NCBI RefSeq assembly: GCF_014203735.1
Contig: NZ_JACHJQ010000010.1
Span: forward strand, 248,001 to 312,000
Direction of reading: 5' to 3'
DNA: 64,000 nucleotides
DNA from: Actinophytocola algeriensis
Lineage (GTDB): Bacteria > Actinomycetota > Actinomycetes > Mycobacteriales > Pseudonocardiaceae
This document shows positions 1-20,475 of this stretch, one piece after another. Below the pieces are notes generated by a model. The model did no database searches. It was given only the letters and a program-made list of their open reading frames with translations, and was not told the origin of the DNA. Positions within the stretch are counted from its first letter, which is position 1. Each line of letters starts with the position of its first letter. The translations under genes and the position numbers were made by a program.

Positions 1-12023
<12,023 letters not shown>

Positions 12024-12039
12024 CTCACGGCCCCCCAAG

Positions 12040-12059
12040 GATCTCGTCTGATCTCGTCG
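12040..12059. repeat. 10-bp tandem direct repeat near the PKS-NRPS start
   Basis: GATCTCGTC(T/G) occurs twice in tandem (12040-12049 and 12050-12059, 9 of 10 bases identical). It ends 17-36 bp upstream of the GTG of the minus-strand PKS-NRPS gene. The period is close to one helical turn, as in some activator sites, but no regulator can be named. Confidence 0.5.
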
Positions 12060-12222
12060 CCGTTTGCCTCGACGCGCCGACTGCCGCGGGAGACGAGGAC
12101 GTAATCTCGCAGCCGGTCCTCTCCGCCCGGCATCCGTCGCGCCGCCGCGCCGATGCCCGGCAGGTGCGCCGGGGATGTACGGGCGATGCATTTCGGATGG
12201 CAGGCAGGTGTCGACTCCCCAG

Positions 12223-12242
12223 GACGAGCTCCGACGAGCTCC
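12223..12242. repeat. 10-bp tandem direct repeat upstream of P450
   Basis: GACGAGCTCC is repeated exactly in tandem (12223-12232, 12233-12242), ending 16 bp before the P450 ATG. It is probably within the leader or promoter. It could be a regulator site on one face of the helix or simply low-complexity GC-rich sequence. Confidence 0.5.
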
Positions 12243-12258
12243 GGGAGGGCCTGCTCAC

Positions 12259-13692
12259 ATGGACACACGACGGCGGAACGTCGCCACGGAGAACGCCCGC
12301 CTCGTCGAGGTGGACACGTCGCACTGGTTCGACGCGCTGCTCGAACGCGCGCCGCTGCGCGCGGACGTGCTGGCGGAGCCGCCATCGGGCAGCGGGCTGA
12401 AGCCGGTGATGGGCGACCGCGGCATCCCGTTCGTCGGTCTGGGCATCAACACCGTGCGCCACGGCCCGGCCTTCCAGATGCAGCTGATGCGCAGGCACGG
12501 GCCCGTGGCCTGGTGGCAGGCCTTCGGCCGCAAGGTCGTCGCCGCGTCCGGGCCCGACGCGGTGCACGAGGTCCTCACCAACAAGAACAGGGCGTTCGCG
12601 AGCGGGTGGCCCGACATCATCGGGCCCTGGTTCGACGGCGGCCTGCTCGCGATGAACTCGTCCGCGCACCTCACGGACCGCAGGCTGATGCAGGCGGCCT
12701 ACGGCGAGGACGCGCTGGCGGGCTACCTCCGGCAGATGGCGGCCGACGCCGACGCGTACGTGGCGCGATGGCCGGTGGAGCACCGGTTCCCCGCTGTTCC
12801 CGCGCTCCGGACACTGTCCGGGCAGATGACGGCGATGGCGCTGCTCGGCGTGCCGTACGACACCGAGGGCCGGGACATCATGACCGCGGTCGAACAGTGC
12901 ATCCGCGCGGAGACCGCACTGGTGCGCCTCCGGGTGCCCGGCACCCAGTGGCACCGGGCACACCGCGCGCGGCGCGCGCTCATCGCACACCTCGCCGACG
13001 AGGTGCCCGCCGCCCGCTCGCGTGCGGGTGCGGACTTCCTGTCGGTGCTGAGCCGGGTCGGCGGAACAGACGGGTTCACCACCGAGCAGATCGCCCACCA
13101 CATGCTCTTCACGCTCATCGCGTCCCACGACACCACGACGACCGCCGCCTTCGCCGCGGTCTACTTCCTCGGCAAGCACCCCGAGTGGCAGCGCAGGGCC
13201 AGGGCCGAGTCCGTCGCGCGGGCCGGCCTGCCCTACGGCGTGGACCGCCTGCGCGGGCTCGACACGCTCGAACTGGTCGTGAAGGAGAGCATCCGCCTGG
13301 TCTCGCCGTCACCGATCGCGATGCGGGTGACGACCAGGGACACCGACATCCTCGGCCACTTCGTCCCCGCGGGCCACCTGGTGTCGGTGTGCACAGCGGT
13401 GAACCAGCTCCTGCCGGACCAGTGGCCGGAGCCGCACCGGTTCGACCCGGAACGGTTCAGCGGGCCGGGCGGCGAGGACCGCGCCCACCGCCTGACCTGG
13501 TTGCCGTTCGGGGCCGGGGTGCACAAGTGCATCGGCATGCACTTCGGCATGGCGAAGGTCAAAGCCACCCTCGACGCGTTGCTGCGCCGGTTCGAATGGA
13601 CCTTTCCCGCCGCCTACGAGGCGCCGTGGCGGTTCACCTCGCTGCCCGCGCCCGCCGACGGGTTGCCCATCGTGCTCCGCGAAACGGCCTGA
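12259..13692 (+). CDS. cytochrome P450
   Basis: A 477-residue haem monooxygenase. The I-helix oxygen motif is ASHDTTTT (Ser where Gly/Ala is usual), ExxR is ESIR, and the haem loop is FGAGVHKCIG with Cys424 as thiolate ligand. No transmembrane segment or signal is seen, so it is probably a soluble bacterial P450 needing separate ferredoxin and reductase, which are absent here. I chose ATG 12259 because GGGAGGG lies 8-9 nt upstream; the frame is open further 5' without a better start. It is the first gene of a plus-strand set with the StrR-type regulator and aldehyde dehydrogenase, divergent from the PKS-NRPS. It is plausibly a tailoring oxidase for the lipopeptide or a precursor. It shares the HKCIGMHF haem loop with the second P450 at 51186-52529, so the two are related. 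Confidence 0.93.
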   Translation: MDTRRRNVATENARLVEVDTSHWFDALLERAPLRADVLAEPPSGSGLKPVMGDRGIPFVGLGINTVRHGPAFQMQLMRRHGPVAWWQAFGRKVVAASGPDAVHEVLTNKNRAFASGWPDIIGPWFDGGLLAMNSSAHLTDRRLMQAAYGEDALAGYLRQMAADADAYVARWPVEHRFPAVPALRTLSGQMTAMALLGVPYDTEGRDIMTAVEQCIRAETALVRLRVPGTQWHRAHRARRALIAHLADEVPAARSRAGADFLSVLSRVGGTDGFTTEQIAHHMLFTLIASHDTTTTAAFAAVYFLGKHPEWQRRARAESVARAGLPYGVDRLRGLDTLELVVKESIRLVSPSPIAMRVTTRDTDILGHFVPAGHLVSVCTAVNQLLPDQWPEPHRFDPERFSGPGGEDRAHRLTWLPFGAGVHKCIGMHFGMAKVKATLDALLRRFEWTFPAAYEAPWRFTSLPAPADGLPIVLRETA

Positions 13693-13729
13693 CCACGGCA
13701 TGGTGCGTCACAACCGAAGGGAAACACAC

Positions 13730-14707
13730 GTGCTGCCAGTGGCCGGAGGGCCACCTCGGGACGACGGGCGGTTCTCCCCCGCCGTGGTGCCGGTCGGCGT
13801 GCTGCGGCCCGCCGACTCGCCCCGGCTGCGAGGTGAGAACGCGGCGCACAGCAGGAAGATCGCCGACTCCGGCGAGCCCCTGCCGCCGATCCTCGTGCAC
13901 CGGCAGACGATGCGGGTGATCGACGGGACGCACCGGTTGCGTGCCGCCCGGCTGCGCGGCGACGAGACGGTGGCGGTCCGCTTCTTCAGCGGCGGCGAGG
14001 ACATCGCGTTCGTGCTCGCCGTCGAGTCGAACCTCACGCACGGCCTGCCGCTGACGCAGGCCGACCGGGAGGCGGCCGCGGCACGCATCGTCGCGGCGTT
14101 CCCGGAGTGGTCGGACCGGGCCATCGCGGAGTCCACGGGCCTCACCGGGAAGTCCGTGCGCGCCATCCGGCGGTGCGCGGCCGCGGAGCTCCCGCAGCCC
14201 CACGCCCGGCTTGGCCGGGACGGCCGGGTCCGCCCGATCAGCAGCGCGGAGGGCAGGCGGCTGGCGAGCCGGGTGATCGCGGCGCGGCCGGAGGCCTCGC
14301 TGCGCGAGGTGGCGAAGATCGCCGGGATCTCCCCCGGGACCGTGCGTGACGTGCGCAGACGCATGCAGGCCGGGGAGGACCCCATCCCGGAACGACAGCT
14401 GGCCAGGGAACGCGGGACCAAGGACGCCGCGCCGGTGGCGAGCGTCCGGGACAGGTTCGCCTGGCTGCGGGTGCTGAAGGACGACCCGTCGCTGCGGTTC
14501 TCCGACGGCGGCCGCGACCTCCTGCGGTGGCTGGACGGACACGACATCGACCGCGCGGGCTGGGAGAAGGCGGCCGAGGCGGTACCGGCACACTGCGCGA
14601 CGATCGTGGCCGAGCTGGCACGGCGGTGGGCGCGGGAGTGGCAGGAGTTCGCGGAAGAGGTCGAACAGGCACCCGGCAGGCCGGAGCTCAGATCCTCCGC
14701 CGGCTGA
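13730..14707 (+). CDS. StrR-family (ParB-like fold) pathway-specific transcriptional activator
   Basis: About 325 residues. The N-terminal ParB/sulfiredoxin-like part has the pattern SPRLRGEN, LPPILVHRQTMRVIDG, THRLRAARLRG (residues about 20-90). A helix-turn-helix region follows (WSDRAIAESTGLTGKSVRAI, near residue 130), then a second HTH-like stretch (ASLREVAKIAGISPGTV, near 185). This layout is that of StrR, the streptomycin activator, and of related cluster-situated regulators of aminocoumarin and glycopeptide clusters. I chose GTG 13730 (GAAGGGAA about 8 nt upstream) over ATG 13700, which follows the P450 stop with no ribosome site. Cotranscribed with the P450. It likely activates the large minus-strand operon and the PKS-NRPS gene. 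StrR-type proteins bind inverted repeats, and I did not find a clear match to the classical StrR box. Confidence 0.88.
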   Translation: MLPVAGGPPRDDGRFSPAVVPVGVLRPADSPRLRGENAAHSRKIADSGEPLPPILVHRQTMRVIDGTHRLRAARLRGDETVAVRFFSGGEDIAFVLAVESNLTHGLPLTQADREAAAARIVAAFPEWSDRAIAESTGLTGKSVRAIRRCAAAELPQPHARLGRDGRVRPISSAEGRRLASRVIAARPEASLREVAKIAGISPGTVRDVRRRMQAGEDPIPERQLARERGTKDAAPVASVRDRFAWLRVLKDDPSLRFSDGGRDLLRWLDGHDIDRAGWEKAAEAVPAHCATIVAELARRWAREWQEFAEEVEQAPGRPELRSSAG

Positions 14708-14760
14708 CCGGAGTGACCATAATGCGAGTGGCACATCAGACGTAGCGGAGGGAAATCGAC

Positions 14761-16329
14761 GTGGGTGGTCCCGCCATGCTCACCTCAGTGATCGACGGCA
14801 AGGAGATCGGCTCCGGCACCACCTACGAGTCGCGGAACCCCGCGGTGCTCGACGACGTGGTCGCACGGGTCGAACTGGCCGACGCGACGACGCTGCGGGA
14901 GGCGTGCGCGTCCGCGCGGCGCGCTCAGCGCACGTGGGCCCAGGTACCGGCCCCGGTGCGCGGCCAGGTCGTCGGCGCGTTCGGCAGGCTGGTGGCGGCG
15001 AACAAGGAGGCACTCGCCGGGTTGGTGACCCGCGAGATCGGCAAGCCGAGGGCGGAGGCGCTCGGCGAGGTCCAGGAGATCATCGACACCTGCGACTTCT
15101 TCCTTGGCGAGGGCAGGCGCCTGTACGGCCAGACCGTGCCGTCGGAGATGCCGGACAAGCAGCTGTTCACCTACCGCGTACCGGTCGGCGTCGCGGCGAT
15201 CGTGACGGCGGGGAACTTCCCGGTGGCGGTCCCGTCGTGGTACCTGGCCCCCGCGCTGCTGTGCGGCAACGCCGTGGTGTGGAAACCGGCCGAGTACGCG
15301 TCCGCGACCGCCCGCGCACTGGCCGAGCTGGCGTGGCGGGCGGGTGTGCCCTCGGGCGTGCTGAACCTCGTCCACGCCGACGGGGAGACCACCTACGCGG
15401 GCCTGGACGCGGCGCTCGCCGACGGCCTGGTGGACAAGGTCGGCTTCACCGGCTCCACGGCGGTGGGCAGGCGGATCGGCGAACTGTGCGGACGGCACCT
15501 GCAGGCACCGTGCCTGGAACTGGGCGGCAAGAACCCGATGGTCATCGCGCCGGACGCGAACCTGGACCTGGCGGTGGAGGCCGCGCTCTTCTCCGGTTAC
15601 GGCACCGCGGGCCAGCGCTGCACCTCACTGGGCACGGTGATCACCCACACCGACGTGCACGACGAGTTCGTCCGCCGCTTCGACGAGGCAGTGCGCACCG
15701 CGAAGGTGGGCGACCCGACGAAGGACGTGGTGTACGGCCCGCTGCTGGACGAGCGCTTCGCGCAGGGTTTCGAGAACGTGCTGAGCTGGCTCGACGACCA
15801 CCACAAGGTCCTGGGATCGACTGCGACGGGCCGGATCACCGAGGCGGCCCCCCGCGACGGTTTCGTCGGCGACCCGCGGACGGGCCTGTACTACCACCCG
15901 GTGCTGCTGGACGGCGTCCGCACCGACGACAAGGTCTTCACCGAGGAGACGTTCGGCCCGCTGGTGGGTGTGACGACCTACCGGACACTGGACGAGGCGA
16001 TCGAGCTGGGCAACGCCCCCGGCTACGGCCTCTCCTCCGCGATCTACACGAACGACCCGGCGACCGCCTTCCGCTTCCGGCAGGGGATCGGCGCGGGCAT
16101 GGTCAGCGTGAACAACTCCACGTCGGGCGCGGAGGCACACCTCCCCTTCGGCGGCAACGGGAAGAGCGGCAACGGCAGCAGGCAGTCCGGCGTCTGGGTA
16201 CTCGACCAGTTCACCCGCTGGCAGTCCATGAACTGGGACTTCTCCGGCTCACTGCAGAAAGCACAGATGGACGTGGCCACCATCGACACGGACGAGAACT
16301 TCCGGCTGCCGGAGTCGTTGACGGGCTGA
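14761..16329 (+). CDS. ALDH7-like aldehyde dehydrogenase (piperideine-6-carboxylate / alpha-aminoadipate semialdehyde dehydrogenase candidate)
   Basis: A 522-residue NAD(P)-dependent aldehyde dehydrogenase. Catalytic Glu253 lies in LELGGKNP and the nucleophile Cys287 in GTAGQRCTS. The stretch GEVQEIIDTCDFFLGEGRRL, followed by YGQTVPSE and later VAAIVTAGNFPVAVPSW, is the pattern I associate with ALDH family 7 (antiquitin, Pcd). That family oxidises alpha-aminoadipate semialdehyde/piperideine-6-carboxylate to alpha-aminoadipate. GTG 14761 has GGAGGGA at 7 nt. It lies 53 bp after the regulator, so it is probably in the same transcript. Inference: it may supply 2-aminoadipate to the third NRPS module, whose code resembles Lys2. 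No lysine 6-aminotransferase is in the window, so the semialdehyde would have to come from elsewhere. A general cluster aldehyde dehydrogenase is the alternative. Confidence 0.85.
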   Translation: MGGPAMLTSVIDGKEIGSGTTYESRNPAVLDDVVARVELADATTLREACASARRAQRTWAQVPAPVRGQVVGAFGRLVAANKEALAGLVTREIGKPRAEALGEVQEIIDTCDFFLGEGRRLYGQTVPSEMPDKQLFTYRVPVGVAAIVTAGNFPVAVPSWYLAPALLCGNAVVWKPAEYASATARALAELAWRAGVPSGVLNLVHADGETTYAGLDAALADGLVDKVGFTGSTAVGRRIGELCGRHLQAPCLELGGKNPMVIAPDANLDLAVEAALFSGYGTAGQRCTSLGTVITHTDVHDEFVRRFDEAVRTAKVGDPTKDVVYGPLLDERFAQGFENVLSWLDDHHKVLGSTATGRITEAAPRDGFVGDPRTGLYYHPVLLDGVRTDDKVFTEETFGPLVGVTTYRTLDEAIELGNAPGYGLSSAIYTNDPATAFRFRQGIGAGMVSVNNSTSGAEAHLPFGGNGKSGNGSRQSGVWVLDQFTRWQSMNWDFSGSLQKAQMDVATIDTDENFRLPESLTG

Positions 16330-16401
16330 GCCAGGGGCCACCGGTGACCGTGCCGGTCGTAGTTGTGGTCGTGGGTGTTCGGTTTCGCCCGGCCGGCGGG
16401 C

Positions 16402-18669
16402 TCAGGCCCCCGGCTCGGCGTAGGTGTCCCGCGCGATCGTGCGCCCGTACCCGAACGCCCACGACGGCAACGCGTCCAGGACCTTGGCCATGTCCGGTCC
16501 GGTCTCGACGAACACCTGGTCGACCTCGATCCGCACCGGCCCGGACCGGTCGACGGCGGCCACGAACCCCTCCGGCCGCCCGACGACGTCGACCACGGCC
16601 TCACCACCGGAGAACGACCGCCCGTTGACCGCGGTGACCGCTCCGGTCACCGTGATCCGGACGAGGTTCGCCGAGTTGGCCCCGAGCCGGACCTCGACCG
16701 ACCCGGCCGAACCGGTGACGTCGACCCGCCCGGACGGCACCGAGACCTCAGCCCCCACGAGCGTGTCACCGTCGACGGCCAGCCCGGTCGCGCCCGCGAG
16801 GTCGTCCACCAGCCCCAGCGACTGCGGTGTGTGGAAGTCCCGGCCCTCGAGCTCGATCCGCGTGCGGCCGTCCTCCTGCACCTGGAACGCCTCGACGTAC
16901 TTGGGCCGAGAGGCGTCATAGGGCCCGGCGACGGCACCGGTCACCAGCCCCGCCACAGTGACCACGACGACCGCGAGCGCCACCCGGCGCACGTGTCCCC
17001 CGTGGAACACGAACGGCCCCAGCACGAACGCCAGCAGCACACCGACGAGCGCGACGACCACACCGAGCACCGGGTCCATGGGAATCGCGGCAGGCACCCG
17101 CCCGAGCATCGGCACGGCCAGGGTCAGCAGGTTCCGCGCCAGCTCGGCGACCAGGAGCCCCTGCACCACAGCGGCCACCACGAGAGGCACCAACCGCCAC
17201 CGACCACGCAACAAGAGCGCCACAAGAGTGGCCACCACGCCGAGCGCGGTGGCGGTCCACAACAGATAAGCCGCCCCGACGCCGAGAACAGCGGCGAGCA
17301 GACCGAGAGCCGCGACGAGCAGGAGGTTCGCGTACCACACGACCTCAGCCGACGAGTCCAGAGTGGATTGAGCACGGCGGGCACGCCTGCGCCGCAACAG
17401 GACCTGGGGCAGCACCGCGGCGAACACCGTCAACGGCAGCGGCACCACGTAGACCAGCCACGGATGCGCGAACCAGGCGTGCGAACCACCGACCAGCCAC
17501 GCGAGCGCACCGGCCAGCACACCGGCGACCACCGCCGCGAGCACACCGAGCAGCCCCGCCCCGGCGGACGCGACCACCTGCCCGGGACGCGCCGACCGCC
17601 ACACCAGCACGCCCACCGCAAGAGCCAGCACCAGGAGAGCGAGCACGGCCACCAGCGGGTCGACGGTCACCCACCACCGGGACAGGACGTCGAAGTAGTA
17701 CGGCGTGGCACCGGCGACACCGGAGTCGTCCACCGCGGCACCGACATAACCGGTCGCGAGATCCACATAGGACTGCGCGGTGCCGGGGGTGATGCGGTCG
17801 GTGCGGTCGAGCGGTGTGTCGTAGCCGTACCCGTTCTCGATGATCGCGTAGTCCAGCCCGGACCAGCCCGCGCCCCGCCACACCCTGCTGTCGGTGTCGG
17901 AGTTGATCAGCCCGGCGCCGAACAACGTCTGCCCGACAATCGACCCGTACGGCCGCGGCGTGCTCCCGACGAGCTCGACGAGCGCCCCGCTGTCCGCACC
18001 CGCGTTGAACATCAACGGCTGCCCGCCCGCGCCGATCGACTCGAGGTTGAGGAACCAGCGGACATCGCGCGCCCACGGGTGCCGCGTGAACGCGTCCGCG
18101 CCGGTGAGCCCGACCTCCTCGCCGCCGTTGAACAGGAAGACGACCGTCCTGCGGTGATCCGCGCCCGCCAGCTGCCGCGCCGCCTCGATCATCGCGCCGA
18201 CCGCCAGACCGTCGTCGGCTGCTCCGGTGCTCCCCCACGCCGAGTCGACGTGCGCGTTCACGAGCAGCGCGTCGCCGGACTCGCCCGGGATCCGCGCCAC
18301 CACGTTGTCCACCGCGTACGCGACGTCCCGGTCGTGGAACCGGTAGGTGCCCGACGCGTGCTGCCGCTCGACCTGAAGGCCCGGGATCCCGCGCAGTTCA
18401 CCCTCGACGAGGTCGAGACCGCGGGTCAGCTCCTCGGTGCCGGGCACCCGGACCCCGATGTCCTGCAGCCGCTGGGACGTCGCGAGCGCGCGCCTGCCGG
18501 TGTCGCCCTCCGGCGTCGGCCTCGTCGCGAGGTACGTGCCGCCGAACGACACCACGAGGAGCAGCACCACGACGGCCCACGTCGTCCAGAACGGGTCTCG
18601 TCGCCGCGGTGCGCCGTCGGTGCCGGGTTCCCGGCCTGCTTCGCGCGTCGGGATCCGCAGGGAGGTCAT
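16402..18669 (-). CDS. M28-family membrane metallopeptidase
   Basis: A 755-residue protein with an N-terminal transmembrane segment (about residues 28-48) and an extracytoplasmic M28 aminopeptidase-type domain (about 60-300). Its metal-ligand motifs are NAHVDS, GAADDG, NGGEEVG and NLESIG. About eight or nine hydrophobic helices follow (about 335-590), then a C-terminal beta-rich domain (about 610-755). The arrangement resembles FXNA/ERMP1-like M28 membrane peptidases. It is the last gene of the long minus-strand operon, 18 bp after the hydrolase. Its cluster role is unknown. Possibilities are trimming of an exported prodrug peptide, peptide degradation for self-protection, or a chance neighbour. 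It converges on the aldehyde dehydrogenase with 72 bp between, where I see no strong terminator. Confidence 0.88.
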   Translation of the reverse strand: MTSLRIPTREAGREPGTDGAPRRRDPFWTTWAVVVLLLVVSFGGTYLATRPTPEGDTGRRALATSQRLQDIGVRVPGTEELTRGLDLVEGELRGIPGLQVERQHASGTYRFHDRDVAYAVDNVVARIPGESGDALLVNAHVDSAWGSTGAADDGLAVGAMIEAARQLAGADHRRTVVFLFNGGEEVGLTGADAFTRHPWARDVRWFLNLESIGAGGQPLMFNAGADSGALVELVGSTPRPYGSIVGQTLFGAGLINSDTDSRVWRGAGWSGLDYAIIENGYGYDTPLDRTDRITPGTAQSYVDLATGYVGAAVDDSGVAGATPYYFDVLSRWWVTVDPLVAVLALLVLALAVGVLVWRSARPGQVVASAGAGLLGVLAAVVAGVLAGALAWLVGGSHAWFAHPWLVYVVPLPLTVFAAVLPQVLLRRRRARRAQSTLDSSAEVVWYANLLLVAALGLLAAVLGVGAAYLLWTATALGVVATLVALLLRGRWRLVPLVVAAVVQGLLVAELARNLLTLAVPMLGRVPAAIPMDPVLGVVVALVGVLLAFVLGPFVFHGGHVRRVALAVVVVTVAGLVTGAVAGPYDASRPKYVEAFQVQEDGRTRIELEGRDFHTPQSLGLVDDLAGATGLAVDGDTLVGAEVSVPSGRVDVTGSAGSVEVRLGANSANLVRITVTGAVTAVNGRSFSGGEAVVDVVGRPEGFVAAVDRSGPVRIEVDQVFVETGPDMAKVLDALPSWAFGYGRTIARDTYAEPGA

Positions 18670-18687
18670 GGGGCGTCGGGCCTTTCG

Positions 18688-19515
18688 TCAGGTCACCACG
18701 TGTCGCACCCAGGCGCGGAGCTCCCGCTCCACGACGTCCGGGTGCTCGAGCACGAGCATGTGCGCGGCGTCCGCCACCTCGACGAGCGTGGCGCGGGGGC
18801 AGTCGCTCTCGACCGCGGCGGCCATGGCCTTCATGCCGGAGGTGTCGAGGTCGCCGGTCAGCACCCGCACCGGACACGTGATCTCCGCCAGCCGCCCGGC
18901 CGCGGGCGGTTCGAACGACTCGAAGTCGGGGGTCTTGTCCTGCTGCGCGTAGCTGACGCGGGCCATCTCCGCGACACTCGCGCGCATGGCCGCGCGCCGG
19001 TCCTCCAGGTCGCGCAGCGGACCGTCGATCAGCAGCCGTGCCTCGCTCGCGATGATGCCCTCGGTGTCGCCCGCGTCGTCCGCCGCCTCCATCGCCGCCA
19101 GCAGCGCGCGTTCGGCGTCGGTGGCGGGCGCGTCGTAGCCGGAGACGTCGGGGGCGGCGAGGAAGAGCCCGCGCACCCGGTCCGGGTGGGTCAGCGTGAA
19201 GTCGATCGCGATGCGGGTGCCCCGGGAGGCGCCGACCAGCAGCGCCGACTCCAGCCCGTACGCGTCGAGCACACTCGCGAGGTCCGCCACGTCGGAGTAC
19301 GTGCCCTCCAGCGAGGTGACGGACCGGCCGAAGCACCGGCAGTCGTAGGCGACGAGGAACAGCTCGTCGCTCATCGCCCGCATCAGACCGGTCCACATGT
19401 CCGAGTGCGCGATGCCGGCGTGGACGAGGACGGCCGCGGGGTTGGCGGGATCCCCCGCGGTGGCCGTGTGCAGCGATCCACCGGGTACGGCGATGGCGCG
19501 AGTGTCGATCATCAT
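18688..19515 (-). CDS. alpha/beta hydrolase
   Basis: A 275-residue alpha/beta-hydrolase-fold protein. The oxyanion segment is VLVHAGIAHS, the nucleophile elbow GASRG, the acid is in TGDLDT and the His in DAAHML near the C-terminus, so the triad looks intact. Cytosolic, without signal peptide. Its start overlaps the thioesterase stop by 4 nt, which indicates translational coupling. GGAGG sits directly before the first of two adjacent ATGs. In a lipopeptide operon it could hydrolyse or cyclise an ester, act as an editing thioesterase, or process a side chain. The sequence alone does not decide. Confidence 0.85.
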   Translation of the reverse strand: MMIDTRAIAVPGGSLHTATAGDPANPAAVLVHAGIAHSDMWTGLMRAMSDELFLVAYDCRCFGRSVTSLEGTYSDVADLASVLDAYGLESALLVGASRGTRIAIDFTLTHPDRVRGLFLAAPDVSGYDAPATDAERALLAAMEAADDAGDTEGIIASEARLLIDGPLRDLEDRRAAMRASVAEMARVSYAQQDKTPDFESFEPPAAGRLAEITCPVRVLTGDLDTSGMKAMAAAVESDCPRATLVEVADAAHMLVLEHPDVVERELRAWVRHVVT

Positions 19516-20261
19516 CCTCCTGTCAGTCGCAGGTGCCGCTCCGCGACGAACCCCGACAGCTCCTCTGCGCGGTCGCGCAGATACATGTGGTCACCGTGCC
19601 ACAGCCGGGTCTCACACGACGCCCGGGTCTGCGCCGCCCACGCCGCGAGCCCCGCCTCCGGCACGCCGTCGTCGGTCGTGCCGCCGAGGGCGAACACCGG
19701 CGTGGTGAGCGGTGGGGCGTCGCGGTAGCGGTAACCGAGCGCCATCGCGTAGTCCGCGCGGATGCCGGGCATGACCAGCTCGAGCAGGTCGGGCTGCTCG
19801 TACAGCTCGGGTGGGGCGACCCCCTGGGAGCGCAGGTCGAACAGGATCTCCTCGTCGGTCGGTGTCGGCCGCGGCACCAGGGTCTGGGGCGCGGCCATCC
19901 CCGACACGAACAGGCCGTGGACCGGGCGCGACCGGTCCCGCAGGCGCCGGGCCAGCTCGAACGCGACGAGCGCGCCGAAGCTGTGCCCGAAGAGACTGGC
20001 CGGCCTGCCGTCCGCGCAGACGGCATCGGTCAGTGCGCCGACGAGGACCTCGATGTCCTCGACCGGTTCCTCCAGCATCCGGTGCTCGCGCGCGGGCAGG
20101 TCGGGCACCCACAGCTCGACACCGGCCGGGAGCCACCGCGTCCAGTCCTCATAGGACGATCCGCTGCCGCCCGCGTACGGCAGGCACACGAGACGGCTGG
20201 TGCCCTCCCCCGTGCCGAGCCGCCGCAGCCACGACACAGCCGCCCGGTCAGCCGCGAACAC
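19512..20261 (-). CDS. type II thioesterase
   Basis: About 249 residues with the external thioesterase pattern: [17 protein letters not shown], nucleophile elbow [25 protein letters not shown] and His in WHGDHMYL. Such enzymes (GrsT/TycF type) remove misprimed acyl or aminoacyl groups from carrier domains of NRPS and PKS lines. I chose GTG 20261, which overlaps the end of the MbtH gene by 14 nt; GTG 20237 is an alternative start. The 3' end overlaps the hydrolase start. Its place in the operon supports a proofreading role for the synthetases encoded upstream. Confidence 0.92.
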   Translation of the reverse strand: MFAADRAAVSWLRRLGTGEGTSRLVCLPYAGGSGSSYEDWTRWLPAGVELWVPDLPAREHRMLEEPVEDIEVLVGALTDAVCADGRPASLFGHSFGALVAFELARRLRDRSRPVHGLFVSGMAAPQTLVPRPTPTDEEILFDLRSQGVAPPELYEQPDLLELVMPGIRADYAMALGYRYRDAPPLTTPVFALGGTTDDGVPEAGLAAWAAQTRASCETRLWHGDHMYLRDRAEELSGFVAERHLRLTGG

Positions 20262-20475
20262 TGCGGGGACGCATGTCCGTCCACACCTTCTCGATGTGGT
20301 CGAGGCACTCGTCCTTGCCGCCCACCACACCCGCACGGGACCAGCCCGCCGGCAGCTCGCCGTCGGCAGGCCAGATCGAGTACTGCTCCTCGTCGTTGAC
20401 CACGACCGCGTACCGCGGCCCGCTGTCGTTCTCCGTCACCGCTTCTGTCACCGCTTCTGTCACTACCTCAGTCAC
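20248..20475 (-). CDS. MbtH-like protein
   Basis: A 75-residue MbtH-family chaperone that binds NRPS adenylation domains and supports their folding and activity. It has the family signature: [15 protein letters not shown], a Cys-Leu-xx-His-Ile segment and [11 protein letters not shown]. The start is GTG 20475, with GAGGAGAGG about 2-5 nt upstream and a GTGA overlap with the exporter stop. The N-terminus is unusual: VTE is repeated four times ([14 protein letters not shown]), encoded by 12-bp tandem repeats that each contain a possible in-frame GTG start, so the true N-terminus could be up to 16 residues shorter. Confidence 0.95.
   Translation of the reverse strand: MTEVVTEAVTEAVTENDSGPRYAVVVNDEEQYSIWPADGELPAGWSRAGVVGGKDECLDHIEKVWTDMRPRSVRG
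20440..20475 (-). repeat. 12-bp tandem repeats at the MbtH start
   Basis: Two identical 12-bp units (20440-20451, 20452-20463) and a third degenerate copy (20464-20475) encode the Val-Thr-Glu-Ala/Val repeat. Each begins with GTG in frame. Slippage would add or remove four residues and a potential start without breaking the reading frame. Confidence 0.75.

Larger units (their letters stand above)
12024..12258. promoter_or_regulatory. divergent promoter region, PKS-NRPS / P450
   Basis: This 235-bp gene-free stretch separates the divergent starts of the PKS-NRPS gene and the P450 gene, so it should hold both promoters. I could not pick convincing -35/-10 pairs. It contains two different 10-bp tandem direct repeats, one near each gene start, listed separately. 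A GGGAGGG ribosome site sits 8-9 nt before the P450 ATG. Confidence 0.6.

Noticed and set aside
13730-14707. ParB-like protein as chromosome or plasmid partition factor
   Set aside because: No parA or parS-like repeats nearby. The motif order and cluster context fit StrR-type activators.
16330-16401. Terminator between the convergent ALDH and M28 genes
   Set aside because: Only short imperfect GC-rich inverted repeats are seen in the 72 bp, too weak to call.
16363-19728. Plus-strand open frame of 1121 codons opposite the M28 peptidase and hydrolase genes
   Set aside because: The minus strand has signal, metal-ligand and transmembrane patterns and a clear operon. The plus frame has none.
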